Notes: generated from the sequence alone by a model not told the origin. 64,000 nucleotides of DNA from Callaeas wilsoni (GCA_013398955.1 VWPU01009679.1:310001-374000), one strand, 5' to 3'. Shown: positions 27,047 through 40,700, counted from the first letter of the stretch. Numbers and translations are program-made.

Positions 27047-28917
27047 AAAAAGCCAGGCTAAAATCTCTATCTTCCTCTCTGGGAATAAATACTGTTTCTG
27101 TGTTGCTTGGCCTCTCTTTTCCTCCTGCTGGTGCTTCTGCGCTTCTCAGATGTTGCTGCTGGCCACCATGCCAGCATCTGCTGAGCACAGGTGCCAGCAC
27201 TGCCACTGCCCCTGCTCTGCTGAGGAGCCGACAGTCATTGGAATAGATGACACTCTTCTGCCAGTGGATCAGCACATTTCCTCTGCAATAAGCTAAATTT
27301 AATTCTGAAATTCATACCCATATGGAAAGGAGAGTACATAATAGCCATTTTACTGCCCACTGCCAGCAGCTAACTGCACAAATATACATGCAAAGCATAT
27401 ATACCCACCAGTAAAATCTGTTAAAGGATGTATGGTTTATTGCTATTTCCAAAAACATTTCGAGAATTAGAGTAATAAGTATAAAATAAATTATATATTT
27501 TCATCTCATCAGGCAAAATTAAGGTCTGCTTTCTACCATATTTGTCATCTTCTTTCAAGAGGAAAGCCTATTCATTTCAGTAAAATGGCCTGAGAATTAA
27601 GACAGGGTTCATCCAAAGCAGCGGAAGTATTCAGCTGTTAATAAAACCAACAAGCTTTTATCAATGAGATCAGACGCCCCTTTCAATCCTTATCCCAATT
27701 TATCGCCAGGCCATGTATGAACAAGATCCATGCTAGAACCTTCACACAAATCAAGTGAAGAAGTGCACAGTTACATGCAAACGATTATTAGGAAGCACAT
27801 CTGATTCTATAAAAAATGTTTAGCCTTTGATTGATGTTGGGAGAGGGGGTGAGAATGATTCCTAAGCACGTACATTTTTCATTCACTAGCTCAGACTGCA
27901 TGAAGAAAATTTTATTTTTATGCTGTTCATTAATGACATAATCAAGAAATAAAATTACAAGTAAACATATATTTAATATCCTACAAATTTTTTCACCATC
28001 AGAAAGCACCAGTCTTTTAATTTCAGTTCCCAAACAGCTTTGCGCTGAATATTTTTGTTTGTATTAAGGATTTGGGGAATGTTCTGCTTAGCAGGCATAA
28101 GTGTTCCACAATGATTTCTAGGTAAACAATACCGATAAAACAGTATTTTTCATAATCTAAGGTAATTGTTCAATTTGCAACTCAATTCGATAAATCCATC
28201 TTTCTTATTCATAGATCAGTCACCATGAAAAATAAATCTTTTGGTTATTATTCTGTAATCCATTTAGAGAAATACTGACCAAATATATTTTTATGCATTG
28301 AATAAAAGCACACAAAAATAAATAACATGTAAGAAAGAGGATCTGAATAACCTCTGAAAGCTACTTCCATACAATATTGTTTTTCAGTTTACATATTCAA
28401 TGCAAATATTCCCCAAAACAATGTATGGAGCATATTACAGTAACCAGAATGTCACAGTAATCACAAGAAACCACACTATTAGATACCCTTGTTTACCCTT
28501 TAGACTTTGCCTTGCTGTATCATAATCCTGCATTTTATGGTAAATACAAGCTTAATAATCAGCTTTCTCTTGTACAGCTTTCTGTTTGTGACTAGTGTTA
28601 TTTCCTATTTCAACATTCATTTATTGTAAAGGAATAGTTAGACACAAACTGGTTTTATATCTATTTTAAAATACATATATATTGTAAGGGATTTCAGATT
28701 TGTTAAGTTTTTCTCTGGTCTTTTACTTCAACTGAAAACTTCTCTGGGATGCATTATAAATGTAACCTACGTTAACTGGATCCTGTATATAGGTCTGTAA
28801 AAGACTTGCAGTGTCATAATTTATGAAATAAATGTATGTATGTGATTTATATATGTTATAATTTATCTAAAATTGCCTTTTTACAGTACATAATTGTTAA
28901 TTAAAATAATAGTGGCT
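27045..28917. other. Unique DNA, GC-richer then strongly AT-rich
   Basis: The part at 27060-27245 is GC-richer with no recognisable family. From about 27300 to 28900 the sequence is very AT-rich and free of recognised repeats. No gene is supported; the longest frame after the microsatellite is 81 codons (27788-28033, minus). Confidence 0.55.
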
Positions 28918-29343
28918 TACAAGATGATACATCCACCAGCAGTAAGAGCAACATGCAAACAGATGGACAGAGAGACAGATGCTTGAGCACACCTCAAACT
29001 GGCAAATCTCTCAGGGAACTGTAGGCAGACATGAGTTGAAGGTACCACTGTCAAGGAAGATGCAATGACCAGTGCAAGCCAGGTGCCACATGAGCCACAC
29101 AAGGTGCAGTGCCAGAAGTAGAACGGTTTTACCACCACAGTGCTACAACTGCAGCAATCTACTTGGAGACACCAGCAATGGAGAACTAAAGCTTATCAGC
29201 TGGGGTACAAAACTGACCCAATGAAGGCTTCAGATTGAAGCCTTCGGTGGCATGGCCACGTGCTGCTACACGATCTTGTTTGATGCTACCAACTCGTGTT
29301 GGGTCAGCTTCGTGTGGAAAATCACCATTCTGGGATTCTGTGA
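28918..29343 (+). other. GC-richer block with perfect hairpin and CR1-like end; possible unidentified retroposon
   Basis: About 425 bp with G+C well above both flanks starts abruptly at an AT-rich border near 28918. It ends at 'CCATTCTGGGATTCTGTGAC' (about 29324-29343). That end resembles a mutated CR1-type tail (CCATTCTATGATTCTATGAC). A perfect hairpin (29223-29245) lies 80-100 bp before that end. The body does not resemble CR1 ORF2 or UTR sequence that I know. A SINE-like or chimeric element sharing a CR1 tail is one reading; a chance GC-rich island is another. Confidence 0.3.
29223..29245. other. Perfect 10-bp hairpin
   Basis: The arms GAAGGCTTCA and TGAAGCCTTC are exactly complementary and separated by a three-base loop (GAT). 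It lies inside the GC-richer block 28918-29343. Its length is unusual for this AT-rich background, but no polymerase III boxes or other RNA gene signals are near it. Confidence 0.85.
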
Positions 29344-29494
29344 CTGTGAAAATATCCTTGATGCTGCCCTAGGGAGCAGTCTAAGTCTTTTCAACAAGTG
29401 ATAGTTAAAAATCAGTCAATAGGAGTGGTTTTTATAAGGATCAGTACTAGAGGTATACAGAGATCAAGTGGAGCAATCTGTGCTTCTTTTAAAA

Positions 29495-29559
29495 ATGTTG
29501 GACCAAATGGTCTTTCGAGGTCCCTTCCAACCTGTGCTGTTGTATTATTCCATGATTTT
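29495..29559 (+). mobile_element. Short CR1 3' end fragment
   Basis: On the plus strand it reads TGTTGGACCAAATGGTCTTT, then GAGGTCCCTTCCAACCTGTG, then an octamer-derived ATTATTCCATGATTTT. This is the standard CR1 3' UTR and tail. Only the last 65 bp or so remain. Its orientation is opposite to the CR1 cluster at 20.5-22.3 kb. Confidence 0.9.
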
Positions 29560-32500
29560 AAAAAGAAAAAATCAAACATGAACCATTAATGTCAGGTTTG
29601 ATTTAGGTTCCTAAGCTCCTTCCCAACCCAGAAGTTTATCATATGTCAACTAGAAGGCCAAGGAACATCTAAATGAAGCAGAGAAGTAAGTAAGACTCCA
29701 CATTCATCTATTCCTTTTTCCAGAAGCTGACACATCCCAGTCTGACAAGAAAACCAATGCCTCCATCAGTGCTACAACCATTTTGCTTAGCTTGGAAACA
29801 ACTCCTGAAAGATGAAAAGCACAGCTTGATTTGGACAGCAAAGCAGGCCATGCTGAAGAAGTAATGCTGCTACTTTCTCTTCTTCATTGCACAGAAAGGC
29901 CTCTTGCCATTGAATAAACCTTAACTAAAACATGCAGCTAGTTCTCAAGAATCAGGAGGCAGCAAGCCAAATCTAAGGTGCCGAGGTACAAGGGAATCCT
30001 TCTGATAACTTCCATGGGTTTTAGCTCATACGTTGTTTATCCTGGAGAGTTGGAAAGACCTGAGAGAAGCTATGCAGGTTTTTTTCCTGCAGAAGGGGTT
30101 CTGACGATTCTCGATAGATTAGAAATATTCTATAAAGAACTCTTAACCATTAATATATGAGGCTTTACCACAGCTTCATACTTAGCCAGAAGACATTTTG
30201 AAAATCGCTGTTCTTGGAATTTGTCAACCTGGAACACAAAATTAAACTCAACAACTTGTTGAAGAAGTTTCAAATTGTTGGACATGCCTACTAAACGAAA
30301 CTTACTTTAAAAACATCATTTCTCTGGTATCTACATGAACGCCTTTGCCAATAAGCTTAAGAGCTTTTCTAAAACATGTTTTGGTTCACAGTCCCCGTTT
30401 GAAGAGTATGATTACTGCCTTCTGTAATATAAGATAATATCACAGAATTTAATTTGTTGCATTTGATTCAAACATCTAATTTAAACTATTTCATATAAAA
30501 ACCACTCCTTTCTGTCAAAAAAGTATGGAAAAGGAAAAGTGATTTAAAATAAAAATTAAATTTTCAAATTTGAAGTTAAACATGTCATTTTCTCCACATA
30601 GATTTGACACATGGCCATAAGTTTTCAGAAGATGCAAGTAATACAAACTCTGCTAATTTGTTTACATTCATACTGCATTTAACTTGACATATACATTCTT
30701 GAAAATCAGGAGCTTGTCATCTTTTACATATTCTGGAAAACAGTTTGGATCTTGGTTTAGTTCTCTCTTCATACTCTGTTGCTTACTACCTAGTGCTTCT
30801 GTGTCACTAAAACACTTCCATTTCATTTAATAACAACTTCCTTTTGCATTCCAATCATATTTAAAGTATTTTATGAACTAGGCTTAGGTTGGAATTAAAA
30901 TATTACAACTTTACGTTATTCTGTCATTAAATGCGGAATCTGCTCAACTCAATCAATCCTCCCATAAACAAGCTGAAAAATTATTTTCAGAAGCACTCAT
31001 CTTTAAATAGAATTTTTAGTAAGAAGAAAAATATCTACTTAAATTGCACAAAAATATAGGTTATGTATGTCTATTTGCCTCTATTTATGCAAAATATAAT
31101 TTAGCATTAATGAAGTGTCGTGAAGTTCTGAATGGGAGTTTATCTGTCCCAATATTTATGCCATACACATCTACCTTTAAGGAATTCCTCCTAGGCACTT
31201 TTTCCAGTCACAGAAGAGAAGGCGGCATCCCATCCTAATGATGACCAGACCAACAGAGATCAGTTGGAGCAATCTGGAATTCTGCTATTTCTTTCTATTA
31301 CATGTCATTTACAGTTCATCTCTGATGCAGCCCTCTAAAGGTGAGCAGAGTTGTTTTTGGGTTCCTGCTACTTTGCCACCATTACTGCTTAGCCAACAGA
31401 AGATGAACTTCTGGCAAAGGTAGTGCTCATCTGAAGAGCACTGTATGAACTAATACACTGGGAATATTTTGTGAAGATGGAATTTAAAACTTAACCCACT
31501 TATCAAACTATAAAAAATAAATCAAGGCTTTAACTTACTGTTAGTTCGTAGTAGACTTTCATCCCTGCTAAAAATGTTGGTATTTTCTGAGGATTTTAGA
31601 CATTTTTTTGCAAGCTTTACAACTTGTAGAACATAAAACAGATAACAAAGGTATTCACTGAACAACAGTTAACGGACCTAGCATTTTTTGGGGGGGGTGG
31701 GGGAAGAGGAAAATAGGTAAACCAAGAAGTGCATCACCAATTCAGGAAAATCAAATTCAACAAAATAGTTCTTTGCTGACAAGGAGGAATAGGAAATACT
31801 CCCATGGGACACAGTTTAGACAGACCAGCAGCCAGATGCTATGCAATAGTTTCACTGATCTTTTCTTTTTACAGGGTCTGTAAACAGGGAAAAGCACAAT
31901 GTGCATTCTTACTGTCCTGCAAACCTCCTTGCATCATAGGACCTCACAGTAGAGCACCCTTGGAAAGTCCAAGGATTCTCTGAAGTGCTATTTCTTAAAA
32001 AGCAAGAAGCCGAAGCCATAACAAGAATTAATTTCAAAATATTGTCTTTGGAGAGCTTCCTGGAGGAAGTGTAGTGAATAAATGGAATGAAATGGTAGTT
32101 AACAAGTACACTTTTTCCTCATCTGTGCTTATAAAACATAATTAAACCCATCTTATCTTACAAAATATCATCATTGATAATGCTTCCAATTTTACTTCTG
32201 GCAGAAGTTGTTGTACTCTAGGCTTTTAGCATACGACAATGACCACATCACTAGATTTTATTACCCTACTTAAAACCCCTGTAACAAAAGCTGAAGACAA
32301 TCCTTACAAGAAGATTCTGCATTATCATTAAGAGCAAAATTATGTTCAAGAAGTGAGGAGGGATTATAAACAGATAACCTTGTAAAGCTACTGATGGGAA
32401 AATCCTGCTTGTGTGAAAAGTAAATGACCAAAGTTCTCTGTATGACCTCTTGAGAAAATGTAGAAAATGCCAGCTATCACTTGAGACTATAGGCTGTATC

Positions 32501-35500
32501 CTGGTATGAATAACTATATTACTGATGTTGAAATATCCTAGTGTAAGATGTAATTGAAAATACGTATTTTAAGGCACAACCAGCAAATATGCTATAGCTG
32601 TACTCACTTGGTTGCTTTGGGGTTTTTTTTTCCCTCTAGATTAAAATTGAAGGGTTTTATCCCTTTTCTCACATGTACGTAAACAAACTATTGTTCTCAC
32701 CAAGCCAGCTTAATGCAATAAAGATGATTAAACATGTAAACTATTCTAATACTCAATATTGCATACATATTCAAGAATCTGAAATTTAAAGTTTTAAACA
32801 GATGATTTAAAAAATCCAGATTTGTCTTAGGATTTTTTTTTCTCAAAAGATATTTTGTATGTAAATCTTTCCACAAAATCCTTCCAAAGACAAACTCCAT
32901 AAATATAGGAACACGCTTTAAAGAAACACACCTAAATTATACACATAAATAGACAAAATATATTTGTTGGGGAAAAACAAATTTCTATATTACTATATTA
33001 CTATATTATTTTGGTTTTCCTGAGCGTGGGTGTTTTTCTAGGTACTTATGACAGTGCAATATCAGACACCATCCCAATAGCTTCTGGAAAAGAACAGATG
33101 TTTACTGGTTAAAAAATCAGTACAGAAAACATCTGCAGATAATCCAAAGCTTTTGGAGACATAAAGCGATGAAGAAATGGGTCAACTGTACAGAAAACTT
33201 GGATTCCTTGGTATATGGTATATCTACAGCAATGTGAATGTCAGGGGTTTAAATTCAAAGTTGCAACTCAAAATATAATTGCAAATTGTAGTCATACAAC
33301 ATAAGAATTTCAGTGGAATTCAGTCAAATTGAGAACTTAAATTTAAGCTTAAATGGCCAACTAAGCACATACTTCACACATAATGCTGCATCTAGGACAG
33401 GAAATACTACTTTTGTAGGTATTAAGACAGGTCAAAAGTTTAAAGTACTTTCGAAAAAGATCATTAATAACAATCTTCCACTGTCATACTGATAAAGCAA
33501 CATCATACTCTCTATCAATGTGAACCTGACTTAGGACTCCCCATTAAGCTGTGAGGCAGGGCTCAAAATCCAATATGGTTACTGTCATGATGAAGAAGCA
33601 CATTTTCAAAAATACTCTGTATCTAAGGCCCATCAAAACTGGCCTTTGATTTCTGGTAATTCTGGCAGAGAACAACTACAAATATTGAGAAACAGACAAG
33701 AGACTTTGTTAATGGATAAAAGTTTAGAAATACTATTTTTTGTATTTTTTTTTTTAATTTCAGCAACAGTTTCAGCATGTCTTGTGAGAATCATCTGTTG
33801 CTCTGTGATTAGAGGAAGGAACCCCAAATTTCCCTTTTTCTTCTAATTGCTAGTGAGCAATTGTTTCATGGGATATGGTTATGGCCAGCACAACACAGGA
33901 CAGCATGAAGAGGAGATTAAGTCTACACACGTGGGATGTACCTGTCACGATGATTTCCCCTTCCCTTCCATTCTTGCACATAGTATGTCACCACTCATCT
34001 CACTCAGTAATTTCCTTGTCTCTTTTCTTTAGTTCATCAAACCCTACGTACTCACACCACTTCCTCACCTCAAAAGAGGCAGGTCAAAAACTAAGTAGAG
34101 ATAAAAGAGTAAGCAGAAAAAGGGTTAATTCTGGCCATCAGAACAATTTTCAAACAATTACAGGGAGCAGAGGGAAGAACGGATATTTCCTTCATCAGCA
34201 CAAAAAGGAATATACTATTTCTGACTGTGTTGGGTGTAAGTCCCGAGGCTTGTGTAGATGTGAGAGGCTGCAGGGGACGGACTCTGTGGCAAGAGAACAG
34301 GGTAGGCATCCGACTGCTGGCTAAAGTTAACCCACCAGCTCATGCATAGTCAGGTTCACCTGATAATGTCACAATCTGAACTGAAATATCCCAAATCCTC
34401 TAGAAAAAACAAGAAAGAATATTTAACAATGTTAACCTCAATTCTGCCCTCTTTAATAATGGGGTCAGAACATTTCCACTACAGATGCTGAAGAATGGTA
34501 TAGAAAGATCATGGGAAAAGAAATCATTACGTAAAATCAAGAGGAGTCCACTAGGCATAAGCTAAAAGAAAGCCACTCTCTTAAGTATGGTTTCCACTCT
34601 ATCTCTGAATCTAATACTCATCAAACAGCCCTTGCAAACTTCATCACTTCTCCTTTTTTACAAGAATATTTTCCTTAACTGCTTCTATTTAGATGTTTTT
34701 GCAGAGATCTGAATCATTCATATTACTCCTTTGTTTTCCATCACAATTTAAACATGCCACCCTACTTTTATCAGTGATATGGACTCTTAGTACCGAAAGT
34801 GAGATATACTTCGTTCTTCACTGATATACATTTAGGTGTCTGGATATGAACAAGTTCCTACCATTATAAACAGTTATGGACAGAATTGAATACTTACAAT
34901 AAAGGCATCTAAAACTATCTGAGAAGCTGTGTGGCACCCTTAACACATGCACTGAGATGATAAAACCCTAAAAAGACCTGTAAACTTCATTAGTATTTAT
35001 TAGATTCCCATCATTGGGATAAACTGGGCTGCCTCAACTACCACTCACAATAAAAATTGTGCCCCAGATGTTCTTGAAGATACAGAGGAAAGATAGGTCC
35101 ACTACTCCAATCTCCATCTGGGCCTCGTCACATTCACTAGCCCTACATTCCTGCCTCAGATATGGCAGGACAGCTCAAATAGTATTCGACACCTAAACTG
35201 AGGTAACTGAGTCCAATTCTACCCTTGCTCGCAAAGTTCACTTGCAGACATTCACATTAAGGTGACAATAACTTGAAGCCTCAGGCTTCCACATTCATTC
35301 ACAACACTGACAAGCTCCTTCAACCAATCCCCCACTCTTCAGTACATTTGAACTCAGTGCTGTGAATGGAAGTTGGATAATGAACAAGGCATAGGCTAAA
35401 CTCAAAAACTTGACATACAACATAAGTAATTCCACTGCTGCTCAGGTATACTGTTGTACAACCACTGCTTTTTCCAGTAACTACCTGTCTGTTCAGGAGG

Positions 35501-36795
35501 GCAGTCTTAGATTATTTTGGGGCATGCCTGCAAGTGCTTTTCATAAACTGAAGTCAACATTACTTTAATTCATCATTTTCTGGTGTTATAAAATACACTA
35601 CTATATTGTATGAGAGTTTAAAGTAATTGAACACAAGAGTTGAAAGTGCCCTTGGCAACCTCAGCTCTGGAGCAGACTTTTGGACTGCTAATGTACACTT
35701 GCTAAGAATCTCAAATCAACACCACCACTGTAAAAGTGCAATTTTGCCAAAAGGTAGAGGCATGCAGGACAAACTCTCTTGCTGTTTCAATGCTTTCTTT
35801 TTCCCACTGCTGTCTGTGCACAGCCCTAAATAGTATCTCAGTTGACAACCATACAGCTCACCAGCTCAAAGCCCAGAACTTGTTCACACAAGGAGAAACA
35901 TGACCTCAAAAACTATTCATTACCGTAACGTCTTAAGGCACTCTCAGGGTGGTTTTACAAATCAGCCAGCTATCTGGAATCATCTACATTTTTATATAAA
36001 TTCTGCTCGTTCTCTTGCTCTTTATCTGGCAGTTTCATTTTTAGTCAACAGGTTTTTGGTCAACAATTAGAGCCGGCTTTGCGGAGAGCAAAATGGTACA
36101 CAGATGTAAAACTATCCAACAAGCAAGCAGGAAAATGAAGTTTCAAGAAAAAGGCTGTGGCAAGCGAAAGTGCAGACAGAAGGGATAGAGCACAGCGAGA
36201 ACCAGGAGAAAGATAAGACATGGCAGGAAAGGAGACCAATGCAAATGAAACAAAACTGTGAGAGAATTCTGTGATGGCAGAAACGACAAAGTTTGTCAGA
36301 AAGTGTGTATTTCACCAGAATAGATGCAGCTATCCTACTCACAGCATCTGGGTAACTGAAAACACTGGCAGTGGCTAGAGCAGCAGTTGAGAACCCAGTA
36401 ATCCAAGTTCATCCAAGATTCTTGAAGATGGATGACAACAGCACACAAAAAAGTTACGCGGAAGTACTGGGTATATGAATAACAAATCAGTGTCAGAAAT
36501 CTTGACAGAAACTTTGAAAATGCAAAGCAATTTGTTGATCATACCACTGTCTATGAATTACATTTGTAACTCTACTTGTAATAGAAACATTCTGAGAGAC
36601 GTAAACTACAGAACCAAAGGGAGCAGGGATGGAAAGATGTAGGTCCTTTTTACTCTTGGCCTATGTATTTATTATTTCTCTCCTTGATACATTTCAAGGT
36701 GCGCCACACTACTATGAATTTACTGATTTTAGCTGGCACAGGCACTTTGTAAGAGAAGCAATAACCCCAACACACATCCGGAGAATTAGTCATAC
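29560..36795. other. Long unique noncoding interval
   Basis: More than 7 kb hold no recognised repeat or gene. Frames are short; the longest is 149 codons (33875-34324, plus), which overlaps a 61-codon frame and shows no domain. Small features include a G-run at about 31690-31704, a CTATATTA triplet repeat (about 32985-33010) and a pyrimidine tract ending in AG at 34033. A slightly GC-richer patch occurs at 34230-34320. Confidence 0.55.
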
Positions 36796-36930
36796 AGTCA
36801 CAAAATCATTTAGGTTGGAAAAGACCTTTAAGATCACTGAATCCAACTGTTAACCCAGTACTGCCAAGTCTATCGCTAAACTAGCCCTAAGTGCCACACC
36901 TACATGTCTTTTAATACCTCCAGGGAGGTA
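36796..36930 (-). mobile_element. CR1 3' end fragment, 'AAAAGACCTTTAAGATCA' subtype
   Basis: The complement of a CR1 tail (AGTCACAAAATCATTTAGG) is followed by TTGGAAAAGACCTTTAAGAT. The UTR segment with AACCCAGTACTGCCAAGTC and the CATGTCTTTTAATACCTCCA block come next. This subtype differs from the GGGACCT copies elsewhere in the window. It is 5'-truncated at about 36930. The next CR1, on the opposite strand, starts 340 bp to the right, so the two diverge. Confidence 0.93.
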
Positions 36931-37269
36931 TTCAGAAGTCACAGGTTACAGCTGTCAAAGGTACGTTTTTCAGGGGTCAGTATATTTCAGTTAAATCTTA
37001 CCTTTTAATTAATTAGCTAAGAATGATAGCAAGCTAACATCCTGCGGTTCACTATTTTTAAAACTTTAACAGGTTATTAGAAACATAAAGATCTATTATT
37101 TAGTTTTGCTGTTACTGTTCATAGATTTAATTTAGATCCTGAAATACAGAATTCAGGCTGACTATATTATTTTTCCATCATTTACATTCTCCGCAAGAAA
37201 ACTGAACTTTTAGAATATTTCTACAGGTGATAGATCTATTTTTTTCTGAAAATGAAGGAAATGGAAGGA
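36931..37269. other. Unique spacer between divergent CR1 copies
   Basis: AT-rich DNA without a recognisable element or gene separates two CR1 copies whose truncated 5' ends face each other. Confidence 0.6.
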
Positions 37270-37712
37270 AAATATTGACATGCTGTTAAACATGAGAGGT
37301 GAGTTAATCACCAACAATGCTGAAAAGGCAAAGGTTCCCAACATTTTCTTCACTTCTGTCTTTACCAGCTCTGTTGGGCCCTGCACCTTGGGAACAAAAA
37401 TCCAGGATGACACAAACACACATCCGCCTTCGTGAAGGAGGAGTTCGTTTGTGAACTGCTGTGGAAGCTTGACCCCTACAAATTGATGGGCCCTGACAAT
37501 ACTGCCCAACAGTTTCACAGCGAGAACAATCAGACACTGGAATAATTTCCCCAGGGAAGTGGGCAATTCCCCAACACTGGGCACTTCCAAAATTCAGCTG
37601 AACAGGGTGCTGGGCCATCTGGTCTAGATTGCGCTTTTTGCCAGGAAAGGCTGGACCAGATGACCTCTGAAGCTCCTTCCAACCTGTATTCCATTATTCT
37701 ACAATTCTGTGA
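37270..37712 (+). mobile_element. CR1 retrotransposon with ORF2 fragment joined to 3' UTR
   Basis: The left part encodes a piece of CR1 ORF2 just upstream of the reverse-transcriptase core. From about 37301 the plus strand reads Glu-Leu-Ile-Thr-Asn-Asn-Ala-Glu-Lys-Ala-Lys and continues to Phe-Phe-Thr-Ser-Val-Phe, matching the family's 'EKAEVLNxFFASVF' block. Near 37434-37500 'VKEEFVCELL' and 'LDPYKLMGPDN' follow after a frame shift. At about 37505 the sequence jumps to the CR1 3' UTR (GGAATAATTTCCCCAGGGAA), ending in GACCAGATGACCTCTGAAGC and degenerate octamers. The RT and C-terminal ORF2 parts are absent, so the copy has a large internal deletion. It is non-functional. Confidence 0.92.
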
Positions 37713-40700
37713 AAATGTAAACATTTTTAAAAAACCAAAACCTAGGGGAAAAAATTATTCCACCTAAATGAAACTTATTTTAATGCATTTCTTAATTCAT
37801 AAAATTGTTTCTTTAAACAAAGAAAAAGTACTAGAACTTTAATATTTTTACTTAATTTTATTTTTCTAAATAAATTGCAAGGCATGAAGACCACCACTTG
37901 AAAAAAGATACTTCAGGGCAAACATTCTGAAAGACAAAGACAGTTCAGGATGTCAGGAGTCAAGCTCCAGTCTGCAAAGCACTTCAATGTCTGCCTAATT
38001 TTAACTCCTTGCTTTGACTCCACCTGCTCCAAATAAACACATGCTTATATGCATTGTTGCAAAGAACTGATCCAAAGCACACAGTTAAAAATTAATTTTA
38101 ATCATAGATTATAAAGCCACAAAGATCTTAGCGATTCTCTAATCTGACCTGCTGCATAATAAAGGACAGAGGATTATCCTGACTTTATTCTAGTTCTTCA
38201 TTCATGTGCTTCCAAATGCTTTTTTCAGGGCTTAGAAATCCTTTTCTTCCTCAAGTGGAAATTGTCTAGAAGATACTTAAGTTTTGTTCTCTTCTAAGTA
38301 CACAGCAGACACTTGGAAAGAAAAAGCATTAAAAATGAAAATAGTATAAATCAGAACAAACTAACCACGGCTCTTTGTGTCTCACTTTGATATCTGAAGT
38401 GCCTTTCCATATGAGATGTTATACATATATATATCAAGGTTTAGATATTTATCACCATCTATAGATTTTTCCAAACACTCATATTTCAATTTTCAGATAG
38501 AAGCAGAGGGTTATTGATGACTTGGAATTATTCTGGTAATACCGGCTTCAAAATAATGTTATTCAAAGGATATATAGGGCTTTTCTGGCTACAAAAGATG
38601 CTCTTTCTTTGTCAAGAGACCCAAACTATGTTGATACACAATACAAAGGTATTAAAGTATTGTCAGTCCTGATGAGCCCACTGCATTTGTTTAGCATATA
38701 GCCATCATGAAAGAAATAAGAAGTCTTCTCCAAAGAACTGCTAATCTTCATCCTGGTTGTGGGGAAGATGGCCCAGCATAGTTGAGATAAGGAGCTCCAG
38801 TCCTCCCACTGTACCAGCAGCAATTTTTGCTTTGACAGGAAACAAAGACTGAATTATACCAAACATGCTTATAAATTAAGCATGTGAGTAATTTATTCCT
38901 GGTGGAAAGCAGTAGGGGGGGTAGAAATAAATTATAATTGCTTTAGCTTTACTTAACAACTGTATGCATACTGAGATAGATACTCTACCAGCCATAATAT
39001 CTATAAATTTGTAACCCAACCCTAGCAGTTACTGAGCTGACCAAAGGCAATTACTTTAGCTGCCTCCTCTAGAGTTTTGTTCTAAGGTTTTGTAGCAATC
39101 CAAGCCACTCCAATGCAGCTGATGCAGGTGGGACACATGTAACCTGCTGAACTAGCTTCTGTAAACCATCAGGGCATCTCATATGGGACCACTGCAGCCA
39201 ACTGAATCATATTCAGTATGTTAACTTTACTGTGGCCCAATTAGTGCTCCCGGCCATGCTGACAGGTTTGCCTAATAGTGTGTTTTCTATACGAGAAGCC
39301 TGGACCTCTGGTTCCCACTCATATTTTTGTTCTGAAGCTGAATAAAGTCTCTATTGAATTTTCAATCATGTGCTAGGAGGCATAGCAGAAAACTGAACTG
39401 CTGCTGGCAAGCAGTGCACATGCACCATATGCACCAGTGAATGCAGAATCTGGCCCTTAGGGAATGCCTCTGTTGTACAAGGGTACTACAGAGGCTTGGT
39501 ACACACACCAAAGTACTGGGGTTTTGTAGTCAATAGTACTCTTTAAAACAATTTGAGGGCTCTCTACTTGTACTCACTATGCCTGTATTCCAGATGCTAG
39601 CGGGTTCTTTCCCGGCTCAGTCAGATCCTGCAGGGAAGTACAGGAAAGCTGGAAATCCGGGTGTCTTCATACACTGTGAGCCCTCTAGTGGGCTTCACTA
39701 TCTTCTGTAAGCCAAAGCCATACCAACTTCAGGGACCAGCCATCAAGACATGACCCTGGCCCTGCATTTCGACGCACCATTTTGCAAAATGAGATGGCTT
39801 GATGGCCCGTGCACAAGCCAAATGTCCATTTCAACAAGTGTGTTTCATTGCAGCTGGGGAAAAAGGACAACTGCAACAACTCTAAGCAATTCAAGAAAAC
39901 CGGTGTTTATTTTATTTTTATGTAATCAAACAAAAGGGATTTGAGAGGTTAAATTCTCTCTGTATAGTTCACAGGGACTGAAATTACAAAAGGGAAGTTT
40001 TTAACTTCCCTCCAGTTACTGGAAGTAACAGTTGTGTTCTCAGCCTTGCATCAAACCAACAGAGGTGCTGGCCCACCAGTGTTTGCTGCCTAAGAGCATT
40101 AACTGCAATCAACAACTACTGATACTGTACTACACAATGAAAGCAACTGAACTGAACTTGCAGTTATAGGCTTTTTTAATTGGTCTTGCTAGGGGGCATT
40201 TTTTGTGCCCTTCTTTCTTTTTTCTTTGAAGCCTTAAGACGAAAATCATGAAGCAGAAAAAGCTAATAGGAGATATCAGCAGTATATTTATTTACCTTGC
40301 TACCACTTCAGGTAATAGAATCCTTCCCCTCCCCCTGCCCCAATGTCATTTCCTCTTAATCATGTTATAAAATCTGTTTCGTGTTGTTCAGATCAAATTG
40401 AGTCAGAGGTAAAAATAAGTAGAAGGGTCAGCAAGGGATGGGTCAGTGCCATGGGTCAATGTTTTCAGAGTAATTGGTTCTTAAAGAATGTAATCTAAAT
40501 TCCTGGAAAATCAGTAGAATCTCCAAGAAAAGTCTGAGTTTGATATAATTGAACAGAAAGTATCACAAAAATACAAATATAAGGCATCAGTCTTGAAACT
40601 AGATTCACTGCATTTTACTTATTCACTTTTCAGAGATAACATCATTTAAAGCAATAACACCTACATAATACCAGGTTTTAAATATTTTTTAAAAATATTT

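Noticed and set aside
26850..27275. 141-codon minus frame and 103-codon plus frame
   Set aside because: Both are dominated by isoleucine runs from the (AAT)n microsatellite.
31684..31704. G-rich run (GGGGGGG T GGGGG) as a G-quadruplex
   Set aside because: Only two G tracts are present close together, too few for a standard four-tract quadruplex.
34013..34033. Pyrimidine-rich tract ending in AG, like a splice acceptor
   Set aside because: The frame after it stops within about 20 codons and has no matching donor or protein similarity. Such tracts are common by chance in 64 kb.
33875..34324. 149-codon plus-strand frame
   Set aside because: No recognisable domain, overlaps another plus frame and a minus frame, and lacks any flanking signal of a gene.
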